A DNA stretch of 64,000 nt from Rickettsia bellii RML369-C (GTDB taxonomy: Bacteria > Pseudomonadota > Alphaproteobacteria > Rickettsiales > Rickettsiaceae). Under the pieces are notes generated by a model. The model did not search any database and was not told the origin of the DNA. It saw only the letters and a list, made by a program, of their open reading frames with translations. Of the stretch, positions 19,055 to 28,972 are shown in pieces. Every line of letters begins with the position of its first letter. Within the stretch, counting starts at the first letter, position 1. The DNA lies in assembly GCF_000012385.1 (NCBI RefSeq), contig NC_007940.1:806001-870000 (forward strand), given 5' to 3'. The translations under genes were made by a program, and so were the position numbers.

Positions 19055-19709
19055 ACAAAAATCAAATTTATATTTGAGGATACTATCAGGGATAGTATTA
19101 GTACCATCATTTGTGGTAGCCATATTATGGCTTAAACCTTTATTCTATGTTTTAATGATATTAGTAGCTATAGGGATGCTTAGCGAATGGTATGATATGA
19201 CCCACTCCTCTATTATGTATCTACTAATAGGTTTAATTATTATCCCAATTCCCATAAGCTTATTAATATTTTTAAGTAGCAATCCTATAAATAACTGGCT
19301 TATTATGCTTTATTTTTGCATAGTTTGGTCGGTAGATATATTTGCGATGATTGGCGGCAAAACCTTGGGCGGTGCAAAACTTGCTCCAAAAATCAGCCCT
19401 AAAAAAACTTGGAGCGGCTTAATTACAGGAATATTATCTGCAGGTTTAGTTGCAACCTTAATTAGTTTTATACCAAGTTTTTATATTGAAAATTACTATT
19501 TCTCAAATAGGATTTATTTGTTTATAATTAGTTGTACGCTAGCTTTAACAGCTCAGCTAAGTGATCTATTTATTTCATATTTTAAACGAAAGTTTAATAT
19601 TAAGGATAGCGGCAATATTATACCTGGTCATGGGGGAGTATTAGATAGATTTGACAGTATAATTTTAACTGCCCCAATATTATTTTTTATAAATGGATTA
19701 TATTTATGA
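19014..19709 (+). CDS. cdsA: Phosphatidate cytidylyltransferase
   Basis: Makes CDP-diacylglycerol for phospholipid synthesis. A polytopic membrane protein with about six segments. The CDP-synthase signature is complete near the C-terminus: SYFKRKFNIKDSG followed by IPGHGGVLDRFDS. The frame opens 41 bases inside uppS, and a later start (TTG near 19040) is possible. uppS-cdsA-ftsB appear to be one operon with overlapping genes. Confidence 0.93.
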   Translation: MIIQKGKEHLAKDKQKSNLYLRILSGIVLVPSFVVAILWLKPLFYVLMILVAIGMLSEWYDMTHSSIMYLLIGLIIIPIPISLLIFLSSNPINNWLIMLYFCIVWSVDIFAMIGGKTLGGAKLAPKISPKKTWSGLITGILSAGLVATLISFIPSFYIENYYFSNRIYLFIISCTLALTAQLSDLFISYFKRKFNIKDSGNIIPGHGGVLDRFDSIILTAPILFFINGLYL

Positions 19710-20032
19710 GTATTCTTAATTTAGTACTTTCGAATAATAATACAAAAAAAATAATTTTAAATATCTTCCTAGCATTGTTACTAGGATATTTTGTTTTTCA
19801 CTGCATTTACGGCAATAAAGGAGTTATTGCCTATTTAAAAGTAAATAGACAACTTGAAAAAGCCTATGATGAATTGAAGTTATTGCAAGCTGAGCGAGTA
19901 GAGCTTGAACATAACGTTAAACTACTTAGAACCGAATCGTTAGATAAGGATATGCTAGATGAACAAGCACGCAAAGTTTTAGGTATAGCAGCTCCAAGCG
20001 AACAAGTTTTTAATACCAATAGCAAACCATAG
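19706..20032 (+). CDS. FtsB/DivIC-family septum protein
   Basis: A small bitopic protein of 108 residues: one membrane segment (about residues 16-34) followed by a coiled coil (about 45-80, RQLEKAYDELKLLQAERVEL). This is the FtsB/DivIC layout, a partner of FtsL and FtsQ at the division site. It overlaps cdsA by four bases (ATGA), so translation is coupled. Confidence 0.82.
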   Translation: MSILNLVLSNNNTKKIILNIFLALLLGYFVFHCIYGNKGVIAYLKVNRQLEKAYDELKLLQAERVELEHNVKLLRTESLDKDMLDEQARKVLGIAAPSEQVFNTNSKP

Positions 20033-20072
20033 ACTCCGTCACAAAACCTAAAATTTAACCAAAGAATATATT

Positions 20073-20684
20073 ATGACTATTACGCTTTACCAAAACGATT
20101 TACCAGATGATTTTGAACTTGAAGGTGATTTAGCAATAGATACCGAAACGATGGGATTAAATTTATACAGAGATAAACTTTGTCTGCTACAATTTAGTAA
20201 CGGAAATGGTGATGCTCACCTTGTGCATTTTCTAAATCAAAATTATAATGCTCCTAACCTAAAAAATTTATTAAGTGATAAAGAACGTTGCAAGATATTT
20301 CATTTCGCAAGGTTTGATTTAGCAGCGATAAAAAAATATTTGGGTATCGATTTAGAGAATATCTTTTGTACTAAAATATCTTCAAAGCTAGTTAGAACTT
20401 ATACTGAAAGCCATGGACTTAAGGATATATGTAGAGAATTACTAGGAGTAAATATTTCCAAACAACAACAATCTTCTTATTGGGGTGCTGATAATCTATC
20501 TTCCGACCAACAAGAATATGCTGCTAAAGATGTGCTTTATCTGCATAAGCTAAGAGAGCATTTAATAGAAATGTTAGTTAAAGAAAATAGATTTGAGCTT
20601 GCTCAAGATATCTTTAAATTTCTACCAACCAGAGCCAATTTAGACTTAGTCGGCTGGGATGAAGTTGATATCTTTACGCATTGA
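20073..20684 (+). CDS. RNase D-like 3'-5' exonuclease
   Basis: A single DEDDy exonuclease domain of 203 residues with no HRDC domains. Exo I is D23-x-E25 (AIDTETMG), Exo II includes HFARFDLAAI and Exo III is AKDVLYLHKL. It is shorter than E. coli RNase D (375) because the C-terminal half is missing, which is common in alphaproteobacteria. It is likely active in tRNA or other stable RNA 3' trimming. Confidence 0.88.
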   Translation: MTITLYQNDLPDDFELEGDLAIDTETMGLNLYRDKLCLLQFSNGNGDAHLVHFLNQNYNAPNLKNLLSDKERCKIFHFARFDLAAIKKYLGIDLENIFCTKISSKLVRTYTESHGLKDICRELLGVNISKQQQSSYWGADNLSSDQQEYAAKDVLYLHKLREHLIEMLVKENRFELAQDIFKFLPTRANLDLVGWDEVDIFTH

Positions 20685-20706
20685 ATTTTTTGATGCTATA
20701 AAACAT

Positions 20707-20887
20707 TATTGCGAGGAGAAACTGGTCTTGTTGTATGACTCATTTGTTATTCCCGCATGAGGATTGCCTGCGTGGATTGAGAGTCGTCATTGCGAGGAAA
20801 TTACGAAGTAATTGACGAAGCAATCTCAGGAGTTTGCTTTATGAGATTTCTACGCTCTACTTAAGTTTTAAGCTCACTTACAATGAC
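20707..20887. repeat. Composite of RPE copies
   Basis: Starts with cattattgcgaggag and contains a gcaatctcagg / tgagatttc element (about 20790-20887) ending ttacaatgacac. The arms are diverged. Confidence 0.7.
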
Positions 20888-20895
20888 ACTAAAAC

Positions 20896-21714
20896 CTATA
20901 CATGACTAGTGGCTTCACCTGCAAGTTCATAAACATCTCTATCTTCATTATATTGATATACATTACCATTATGCCCTGTAAATTTATCATTTAGCCTATA
21001 ATGATGAACATCATCCGGATAAATCTCATCAAGATCAAGTGATTTTTTTCTTTCACCTTTACAATATTCCCGAATTTTAAAGATAGCACATATGGAAAAC
21101 AGTACACCACAAACCATTACTACCATTTGTGTACCAAATGATGCTAAGCCAGAAGTAATAGCTAGGTCACTATTTTGCATCGCAAGTCCATCCGGATTAT
21201 CTTCATCTGCTATACGCCATCCACTAGCTATTCCTACATCTTGTACTACTATTGCCGAATCCGGAAATAAATCACTTCTTAAATTACTACTAGAACAAGC
21301 ACTTGTCGTATTAAAGGCTCTAAGAACAGCAGTGCTACCCTCTTTTATTACATTGCCAACAACATTATATGACGTCCCCCAGAAATTTACTGTTCCATTT
21401 GAAAATATTTCAAAAGGTCCATCAAACACAAAGCTTATTCTACTACCGTCTTTTATTACTTTATTAATACTATGTTTACTATCATCCGGACAAGATCTTA
21501 ATAATTTACTTCCCCAATTAACAACATTATAAGCTACACCTTGGGTACATTTGCCAAACTCTATCAACATATTTGTAGTTTGATTGGTCATTAAACTAGG
21601 ATAAGGGAAAGCAGCTATTAATTTTTCTCCAATAGTATGTACTGGAGGCAGTGGATCGTGAGGACCAGTTCTTAAATCTCTAGGAAGAGTAGCTATACAT
21701 TGAAAACTCGGCAT
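20896..21714 (-). CDS. Hypothetical single-pass membrane protein
   Basis: I do not recognise this 272-residue protein. It has a large N-terminal region (about 1-195) with several cysteines and no evident signal peptide, one membrane segment (about 197-216, MVVMVCGVLFSICAIFKI) followed by a basic patch (KGERKK), then an acidic, tyrosine-rich tail with YRLNDKF and NVYQYNEDRD. Codon use matches its neighbours. It is flanked by repeats and a broken transporter gene. The cysteine-rich part before the membrane segment could face the periplasm. Confidence 0.65.
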   Translation of the reverse strand: MPSFQCIATLPRDLRTGPHDPLPPVHTIGEKLIAAFPYPSLMTNQTTNMLIEFGKCTQGVAYNVVNWGSKLLRSCPDDSKHSINKVIKDGSRISFVFDGPFEIFSNGTVNFWGTSYNVVGNVIKEGSTAVLRAFNTTSACSSSNLRSDLFPDSAIVVQDVGIASGWRIADEDNPDGLAMQNSDLAITSGLASFGTQMVVMVCGVLFSICAIFKIREYCKGERKKSLDLDEIYPDDVHHYRLNDKFTGHNGNVYQYNEDRDVYELAGEATSHV

Positions 21715-21864
21715 AATTAACCTATTTATTTATATTGAATTATTTATTCAAAAAATATTAATATCTATTAATCAATTAGTTAATAATTGTTAATGAGTTT
21801 TTTATTTTTATGTTGTGATAAATAAGATATATTAATAACTTGTTTTTAATTCAGAAATCTCATA

Positions 21865-23243
21865 ATGCCCAAAATACCTATCGATAATATTATCGTATTC
21901 TTATATCTGATATCAATTTTAGCTGTAGGTATTTATTACCGAGCTAAAAATAGTAGCTTCAAAAATTATGCAAATGTAGAGAGTAAGGTTCAGAATAACA
22001 AACTGCTATTAATAGCTACCATTTTTGCAAGTTCCGTTGGAGGGGCTACTACTTTTGGTATTACGGAAAAAGCTTTTTTAGGACACGCATATTATGCTTA
22101 TGCTTTAATACTTACTATCCCAATAGATATCATAATCGCTATTTATATAGTGCCGCTAATTGCAAAACATCATGGAGCAAAAGCATAGGCGATATAATGA
22201 GTATATATTACGGCAATCTAGGTCGTTTTATTGGCGGGGTTAGCTCTGTAATTGTATCGGTTGGATTTTTAGCAGCTCAAATAAGCGTCAGCGGTTATAT
22301 TTTTCAATATATCTTAGAAATAAATTATATTGAGGGAGTAATTTTAAGCTATAGTATAGTACTTATATATACTACGATAGGTGGGCTGCAATCTATTGTT
22401 TTTACTAATTTACTACAATTTTTTGCAATGATAATTGCGATACCTGTTGTCACTTTTATAGGACTAAACAAAATTGGTTCTATAAATCCTATAGGCGATT
22501 TGATTGTTGAAACTAATCAATCTAACTTATTTTCTTATATAATCGCTGCTGCTTTAAGCTTTAGCGTAATGAATCTATACCCTACTTTTATTCAAAGAGC
22601 TTTGATTAATAAAAATCCTACTCAAACGACTAAAGCAATATATACAAAATCGGTTATATATTTATTCTTTTTAATTTGTGTTACTTTAAACGGATTAATT
22701 GCTTATAAACTTTATCCAGAGCAACCATCAAGCTTAGTATTACCTTATCTGATTAATCAAATAATCCCGCCTTTAATTCAAGGCTTAGTCATAAGCGGGC
22801 TGCTTGCTGCTGTTATGTCTACTGCCGACTCTGACTTAAACGTTACTTCTATAGCTATTGTTAAAGACATAATTAACCCAATTCTAAAGGTAAAAAATGA
22901 GCAAAAACTATTATTAATTGCCCGAATTATTAACGTAGTAACAGGAAGCCTTGCTATAATTGCTGCCCTAAAATTCAACAACGTAATAGATTTAGTAGTA
23001 TTCTTTACCGGCTTTTGGGGACCTGTAATATTAGTACCGCTAGTAACAACGCTTTTTAAAATTAGAGTACCAACACAGATAATGGTTTTATCATCAATAA
23101 GCGGAGCAGCAACTTTTCTACTTTGGGAATATTATTCCTTATCTCTACAATATTTTAACCTCAGGGGAGTATTTATAGGGACAATGGTAAGCGGTTTTAT
23201 ATTTATGTTAGGTATAGTTGTAAATAAAGTTAATAGGATGTAA
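21865..23243 (+). pseudogene. Sodium:solute symporter (SSS family), frameshifted
   Basis: The first frame (21865-22188, 107 residues) ends at HHGAKA then stops. The second begins in frame with SIGDIMSIYYGNLGRF and runs to 23243. One extra base in the AAAA run near 22181 would join the two into a normal SSS transporter of about 460 residues with 12 or more membrane segments. Family motifs such as TTIGGLQSIVFTNLLQ and LLAAVMSTADSDLN are present in the second part. The solute (proline, pantothenate or other) cannot be told. Confidence 0.85.
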
Positions 23244-24396
23244 TAGTAAAAGGCTCAGTGCCTTCTTCAAGAATATTTAAATATTTACGATACACGTATA
23301 TTTTGTTGCGTTTTTTACCGCTTATTTCTTCTAAAATATTAAGTTTTCTCATTAATTCAAGAGCGTGCCTTGCCGTAGGTGCAGTTATATCTAGCCCCTT
23401 AGCAAGCATAGATACATTTACTTGCGGCAATAATTTCATATATTCTAAAACTTGCTTACAAACAAATCTTGCTCGCCCTGCTTTTTCTATCTGGGTAATA
23501 TCTTCTTCAAATAATTGATTAATAAGATTGGTTGTTTGAATTGCCTGCATTGCAGATTTATGAATGCCTTCTAAAAAAAACTCCAGCCAAGTTTCCCAAT
23601 TACCATGCATCCTGACTTCTTGAAGTAGCTCATAATAAATATGACGATTTTGTTTTAAGTAAAGGCTCAAATATAGAATTGTGGCATTAAGTATTTCATT
23701 ATGACAAAGCAACAATGTAATTAGTAATCGTCCTAAACGCCCGTTACCATCTAAAAATGGATGAATTGTTTCAAATTGAACATGAGCAATACCGGCTTTA
23801 ATAAGAACCGGCAGGCTATTATCATGCAAAAAATTTTCAAAATGAGACAGGCAATCATTTAAATAATCTACCGGAGGAGGAACAAATAACGCATTGCCTG
23901 GTCTTGTGCCACCAATCCAGTTCTGAGAACGCCTAAATTCTCCTGGCAATTTTTTAGAGCCACGCCCTCCAGAAAGTAATATATTATGGATTTCCCGCAA
24001 TAATCTTAAGGAAAAAGGAAAACTGTCTTTTAACCTTTCTAAACCATACATTATAGCTTTTACATAATTAGATACTTCTTCCACATCTTCTATGGATATT
24101 TCAGGTTTTTGATTATGCTCAAATAACATTAAGTCTGAAAAAGAGCTTTGTGTACCTTCAATTTGGCTTGAGAGCAATGCTTCCTTGCGGACATACATAT
24201 AAATAAATAACGAAGTATTAGGGATAGATTTGCAGGTTATGTTTAACTCTGCAAGTGCTAAGGTAGCTTTTTCAAGGTGAGTATATAATTTTACTAAATC
24301 TATAGGAGGTTCAGGTGGCAGTTCAGGTGGTATATAAGCCTTATATGACTCACCTGATACTTTTTGAATAATATATTTACCTATGCGTTTATTCAT
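23230..24396 (-). CDS. Fic/DOC family protein with winged helix (class II)
   Basis: 388 residues. The Fic active site HPFLDGNGRLGR is at 212-223 with the catalytic histidine H212, so AMP-transfer (AMPylation) or a related nucleotidyl transfer is expected. The inhibitory motif is at the N-terminal side, S76-S-Q-I-E80-G81, making it a class II Fic that is autoinhibited. A C-terminal winged-helix region (about 310-370, VNVSMLAKGLDITAPTARHA) suggests DNA binding. Its 3' end overlaps the symporter gene by 14 bases tail to tail. It lies next to a second Fic gene. Confidence 0.93.
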   Translation of the reverse strand: MNKRIGKYIIQKVSGESYKAYIPPELPPEPPIDLVKLYTHLEKATLALAELNITCKSIPNTSLFIYMYVRKEALLSSQIEGTQSSFSDLMLFEHNQKPEISIEDVEEVSNYVKAIMYGLERLKDSFPFSLRLLREIHNILLSGGRGSKKLPGEFRRSQNWIGGTRPGNALFVPPPVDYLNDCLSHFENFLHDNSLPVLIKAGIAHVQFETIHPFLDGNGRLGRLLITLLLCHNEILNATILYLSLYLKQNRHIYYELLQEVRMHGNWETWLEFFLEGIHKSAMQAIQTTNLINQLFEEDITQIEKAGRARFVCKQVLEYMKLLPQVNVSMLAKGLDITAPTARHALELMRKLNILEEISGKKRNKIYVYRKYLNILEEGTEPFTITSY

Positions 24397-24401
24397 ATTC
24401 T

Positions 24402-24435
24402 ATCTTTTCTTAAGAGATATACCTTAAGAAAGGAT
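24402..24435. promoter_or_regulatory. Inverted repeat upstream of the first Fic gene
   Basis: Arms atcttttcttaag (24402-24414) and cttaagaaaggat (24423-24435) are almost perfectly complementary, 6 bases before the Fic start codon. It may be an operator for the winged-helix domain of this Fic protein, or a hairpin near its ribosome site. The function is inferred. Confidence 0.45.
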
Positions 24436-24555
24436 AACTTATTATCTTTTCTTAGTAAAGATTAAAAAGAAAAGTTTTTGAATAATACAAATAAAGAATA
24501 ATATATAGATGAAGACACTTCTTCTTAATTTAGGCACACAATAAAGTATCTTACT

Positions 24556-25650
24556 CTAATTTTCTAAATTAATATAATACCTTGTAGATTTAAGTTCGCC
24601 AGTTTTAATAAATGCCTGCATTTCTACCAATTCTTGTAGATCTCTTGTGGCAGTGGCTTTAGAGGTTTTGGTGATGTTTAGATAATTTTTAGCACTTAAA
24701 CCACCTTTAAAGCCCTCTACCCCCTCTTCAAAAATTCTTTTAACGACTTTTTCTTGTCTTGTATTTAAGGTATCTTTAAACTTATCATAAAATTTTGTTT
24801 TATTTATTAAAAACTCAATATTACGTAAAGTATAATCCTGAGCTTTAATTATTGTTTCAACAAAATATAATATCCAGTCAGTAATTTCTAAACTTTTATT
24901 GTTATTTTCTAGAGCATTATAATATAACTTTTTTTCCTGATTTATTACGTGAGACAAAGCTACTAATATAGGCTGTCCTATATTTTGACATAGCATTTTT
25001 ATAGTTATAACTCTACCTATTCTTCCATTACCATCTTCAAACGGATGTATAGACTCAAAATAAAGATGGGCAATAGCAGCTTTAGTAAGCGGAGTAATAG
25101 AATCCGTAATATTATTATACCATTCTATAAATCTATCCATTTCTTTTGGTACAATATCAGATGGCGGTGCCTCAAAATGAACTATTGGCTCATGATATTT
25201 GCCTGAAACTACCTGCATCGGCTCTAGGTGGGTGCGATATTTTCCTATAGCATCTAAATCTTTTCTACCATTCATTAACATTTCATGCCAACGAAATAAA
25301 CAGTCATGGTTTAAAGGCTGATCATATGAATAATACATATCGGCAAGCAATTCTGAGATACCATTTTCCGCAGGCGAAGCTTTTCTATTATCCTTTGCTA
25401 TATTAAAATACCGCTTTATAGAGGATTGCAAGCTGTCTCTATTTAGATATTCACCCTCAATTTCTGAACTATTTAATGCTTCATCACTTGCAAGCATAAC
25501 AACTAAATTATCTTTATCTGATTTCGAGAGATATTTAGCTGCTCCTAAAAGAATACCGCTATTATTGATAAAACGTTTTTCCAAATCAGAAATATTTTTC
25601 TGATCATATTTAAAATTAGACCAATCTTTATGCTGCCAATTCCATATCAT
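24556..25650 (-). CDS. Second Fic/DOC family protein with winged helix (class II)
   Basis: 364 residues. The active site HPFEDGNGRIGR is at 202-213 and the N-terminal inhibitory motif S61-S-E-I-E65-G66 is intact. The C-terminal part (about 290-360) looks like a winged helix (GLSAKNYLNITKTSKATATRDLQELVE). It differs widely from the neighbouring Fic outside the motif, so it is not a recent duplicate. The layout resembles SoFic-type proteins. Confidence 0.93.
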   Translation of the reverse strand: MIWNWQHKDWSNFKYDQKNISDLEKRFINNSGILLGAAKYLSKSDKDNLVVMLASDEALNSSEIEGEYLNRDSLQSSIKRYFNIAKDNRKASPAENGISELLADMYYSYDQPLNHDCLFRWHEMLMNGRKDLDAIGKYRTHLEPMQVVSGKYHEPIVHFEAPPSDIVPKEMDRFIEWYNNITDSITPLTKAAIAHLYFESIHPFEDGNGRIGRVITIKMLCQNIGQPILVALSHVINQEKKLYYNALENNNKSLEITDWILYFVETIIKAQDYTLRNIEFLINKTKFYDKFKDTLNTRQEKVVKRIFEEGVEGFKGGLSAKNYLNITKTSKATATRDLQELVEMQAFIKTGELKSTRYYINLEN

Positions 25651-25762
25651 GAGCTATAAATGTTTACTTTATAACTCATATTATAGCATATTTTGAGTTA
25701 TAAAATAAGTTTTTATTACTTGGACAGCGTATTTTTTCAATATTAAACTTCTACGATCATAT

Positions 25763-26029
25763 TTAAATAGATTCATTATCTGAACTAATCTCATCACCTG
25801 ATAACATAACTTCTATATCTTCATCATTTTTAAATACTTTATTAAGATCAGTTACTTCAGCACTGCTGCGTGCTCCTAATATTAATTTACTAGCATTTTT
25901 TAGATTTTTAAATATAACTTCTGTATCAGGTGCGATTATTATCGTTCCCCTAAACGTCTCTGAAAAATTACTTTCAAAATTTGTTGTGCCGGAATTAGGT
26001 TTTGTACTTTCAATTTTTTGATCAAGCAT
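25763..26029 (-). CDS. Small acidic hypothetical protein
   Basis: 88 residues, acidic, serine- and asparagine-rich, without a membrane segment. The middle part (FRGTIIIAPDTEVIFKNLKNA) may form a small beta structure. It is preceded by a good ribosome site on its strand (aagaggaaa before ATG 26029). I do not recognise it. Confidence 0.5.
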   Translation of the reverse strand: MLDQKIESTKPNSGTTNFESNFSETFRGTIIIAPDTEVIFKNLKNASKLILGARSSAEVTDLNKVFKNDEDIEVMLSGDEISSDNESI

Positions 26030-26181
26030 ATTTTCCTCTTTAAGTTAATTTAGTCTTATATAAATTATTACTACAATAAGCTATATATTATTTCAATCAA
26101 AAAATTTTATTAAATTTTTTATTTAACACTTTACTCAACTTATAATTGTTATTATAATGCATTTTTTAAATTTAAGCGGCT

Positions 26182-27093
26182 ATGATATTAAGGCTATATT
26201 GCTGTCTCATATTTATCATAATTGTTTTTGATATCAACACAGCATATGCTTCCGCATGGCTGTTAGAGCAAGGCAGATATAGATATATTATAGGGGGAAA
26301 TAAAACTAATAGAATCTCAAAAAATGAAAAAAAGCAAAGAGAGGAAATTGTTTTACATGTAAATAATAGAATAATATATCTTAGGCAATATCTTGAAGAA
26401 GTAAAAAATCAACCTAATCTTCAAGCAAAAATTCTGCGACAAATAAAAAAATTAGAGCAGAAAATAGTGGAATTATTATCCTATCAAGATGTGCAATTAG
26501 CAAATAGCTGTATAGAATATGGCATAACCGATAATCAGAATATAGGTATGAGCTTCCTATATAAAAAAGATAAATTTATAAATAAAAAAAATGCAAGCCT
26601 AGAGACTGCTATTTATTACAAGTTTAAACTATTTGGTGATCATGATTTTGTTACTTCAGCTCAACCTAAAATCTTGATGGTTAGCAATAAAAAGCAGAAA
26701 GAGAGTTTTTTAGGAGAAATATCTTTGTTAACAGGAATGTCTAAAAACATCTATTCCGTTACTATATTTAGCCAAAATACAATTAGCTTTGGGTATTCTA
26801 TAAATAATACTGGCTATAAGAAGATGTATTATAATTTCTCTATTTGTGAGGGCATTAAATTTAGCAACGGAATAATGCTTACAAGTTTTACAAAATATCA
26901 CACTAGAAAAAATTACGGCTCTATATATGATAACTCTGTTTATGAACAATTAGGGGTTGCAAAAATAATTAACTTTGGAAAAGAAAGCAAAAGTTCATTA
27001 ACAACTCAAATAGGTTATTTCTGGGATCGCAGCCTCTCAAACAAAAAATATAAAATATCAGGTTTAAGCTTTTCAGTATGGTTAGATGTATAG
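26182..27093 (+). CDS. Exported protein, possible outer-membrane beta-barrel
   Basis: 303 residues with a signal peptide at about 1-25 (hydrophobic core, then AYASA). A charged coiled-coil-like part (about 50-105) is followed by alternating polar and aromatic strands (for example ETAIYYKFKLFG and TTQIGYFWDRS), ending in SGLSFSVWLDV, which fits a beta-barrel. The overlap of 16 bases with the following glycosyltransferase suggests the two act together, perhaps in making and exporting a surface glycan. I do not recognise the family. Confidence 0.6.
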   Translation: MILRLYCCLIFIIIVFDINTAYASAWLLEQGRYRYIIGGNKTNRISKNEKKQREEIVLHVNNRIIYLRQYLEEVKNQPNLQAKILRQIKKLEQKIVELLSYQDVQLANSCIEYGITDNQNIGMSFLYKKDKFINKKNASLETAIYYKFKLFGDHDFVTSAQPKILMVSNKKQKESFLGEISLLTGMSKNIYSVTIFSQNTISFGYSINNTGYKKMYYNFSICEGIKFSNGIMLTSFTKYHTRKNYGSIYDNSVYEQLGVAKIINFGKESKSSLTTQIGYFWDRSLSNKKYKISGLSFSVWLDV

Positions 27094-28799
27094 ATGAAGA
27101 TAAAATTTTGCAGCTAATTAAAGATAGAAAGCGGTTAGCTGACTTAAATACTATTATCAAAGAGGATGTAATCGACAATGAATTAATGATTGATATGCTT
27201 TATGAAAATAAGATATTACCAATAATAAATAATATTTCTTGCATTAAAATTTATAATTATTCTAATGCTCAAGAATATGTAATGCAGGGATATTTTGTTT
27301 ATGAAGATAAAGTAGGAAATAAAATTACTGCCATAAATAATTTAAAATTATTATTTGATGAAAAGAATAACTTTTCTTCTATAGCCCTAATCAAGAAATA
27401 TTATTTTTATAAGTCATTAGAGCAGAACTTTGCTCATTTAAATAGTATTAAAGCTAAATATGCTCTTGAATTTAAAGCTGGACCGATCACTGCTAAAAAT
27501 ATTAATTATGCAAATAAGGTAATAATATTTTTTGTTGTGTTTCTAGTGATATTGACTTATGTGCCGGTTTTATTTCATATTGCTAATAATATAAGCTACT
27601 TTGTGCAAAATGTTTTAAAATCGCTCTTATTTGTAAAAGCAATAAGAGACTATAAGCCATTAGAAGTAAAACAGGCAAGAATTAACGTAGAAGAATTACC
27701 GATTTATACAATTTTAGTGCCATTATATAAAGAGTTAAGCAAATTAAGATCAATAATCAAAAATATTTCATTAATTAATTACCCTGATAGTAAACTAGAT
27801 GTCAAAATAATTATTGAAGATGATGATTATTTAATGATTAAAGAAATAGCTTTATATAATTTACCTGCATATTTTCACGTGATACTAGTACCACAAAGCT
27901 CCCCTCGAACTAAGCCGAAAGCCCTTAACTATGCTTTAGAATATTCACGAGGTGAGTATGTAGTTGTTTACGATGCTGAAGATAAACCTGAACCAGATCA
28001 GCTACTTAAGGCTTTAGCAATGTTTAAGAGTTTAGCACCCGATTTTATTTGTCTGCAAGCCAAGCTCAATTTTTATAATAAAAACGAAAATGTTTTAACC
28101 AAAATGTTTAATCTAGAATATAGCTTATGGTTTGAATATATTTTAAAAGGGTTAAGTTTGCTCAAGCTCCCTACCCCACTTGGCGGGACAAGCAATCATT
28201 TTAAAGCAGATATATTACGTAAGTTGGGTGGCTGGGATGCTCATAACGTAACCGAAGATGCTGAAATCGGGTTAAGAATTTACTCGCAAAATTATAAGGT
28301 AACCATTCTTGATTCATATACTTTAGAAGAAGCACCGAATAGTTTAGGTAATTGGTTGAATCAAAGGTCACGTTGGATCAAAGGTTTTTTGCAAACATTT
28401 TTTGTATTTATAGCACAAAAGGATAAGTATAAAAAACTTACTTTGTTACAAATAATAACTATTTATATTTTCATTGGACTATCAACTTATAATTTCTGGT
28501 GTTTACCTTTTATAATATTTTCCATTATTATAAATAAAAACCCTATAATTGATTATGTATGGCTGGTTAATAGTATTTTTTCCCTCTTATATTTATACGG
28601 AACTGTTATTTATATATTAAAAAATTCTTTAAAATTTGGAAAAATAAAGTTTCAGGATTTAATAGCGTTAGTTTTGTGGGCTGGCTATTTCATATTACAT
28701 ACTATAGCTTCATATAAAGCAGTTTTCGAAATTATCTTCTGTCCGTTTAAATGGAACAAAACAAAACATGGAGTTAGTTTAGAAGATTTTGAGGAATAA
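27078..28799 (+). CDS. Processive-type family 2 glycosyltransferase, membrane-bound
   Basis: 573 residues. An N-terminal helical region (about 1-130) is followed by membrane segments near 150-175, then a GT-A domain with the D,D,D,QxxRW set: IIEDDD (about 250), VYDAEDKPE (about 298), NVTEDAEIGLR (about 395) and NQRSRWIKG (about 431). More membrane segments follow (450-550). This is the cellulose synthase/GlcNAc transferase type, which builds and extrudes a polysaccharide. The substrate is unknown. It overlaps the upstream exported protein gene. Confidence 0.9.
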   Translation: MVRCIDEDKILQLIKDRKRLADLNTIIKEDVIDNELMIDMLYENKILPIINNISCIKIYNYSNAQEYVMQGYFVYEDKVGNKITAINNLKLLFDEKNNFSSIALIKKYYFYKSLEQNFAHLNSIKAKYALEFKAGPITAKNINYANKVIIFFVVFLVILTYVPVLFHIANNISYFVQNVLKSLLFVKAIRDYKPLEVKQARINVEELPIYTILVPLYKELSKLRSIIKNISLINYPDSKLDVKIIIEDDDYLMIKEIALYNLPAYFHVILVPQSSPRTKPKALNYALEYSRGEYVVVYDAEDKPEPDQLLKALAMFKSLAPDFICLQAKLNFYNKNENVLTKMFNLEYSLWFEYILKGLSLLKLPTPLGGTSNHFKADILRKLGGWDAHNVTEDAEIGLRIYSQNYKVTILDSYTLEEAPNSLGNWLNQRSRWIKGFLQTFFVFIAQKDKYKKLTLLQIITIYIFIGLSTYNFWCLPFIIFSIIINKNPIIDYVWLVNSIFSLLYLYGTVIYILKNSLKFGKIKFQDLIALVLWAGYFILHTIASYKAVFEIIFCPFKWNKTKHGVSLEDFEE

Positions 28800-28912
28800 G
28801 TTTATTGTATTATTAATTATTTTAAAGGAATAAGATGGGAATTAATTACCTCAAAAACAACCTCAAAATGTAATAATATATACTCTTTTGGATTCTTTCA
28901 AAAATATCGTGG

Positions 28913-28970
28913 CACTGTATCGCAAATACTTTAAAATTTGGAAGTCAAATAAGCGTTTTCCCCCACAGAC
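28913..28970. repeat. Partial RPE, aatacttc family
   Basis: The segment tgtatcgcaaatactttaa with aagtcaaataagcg matches the left half of the element at 5543-5672. The right half is missing. Confidence 0.65.
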
Positions 28971-28972
28971 TC

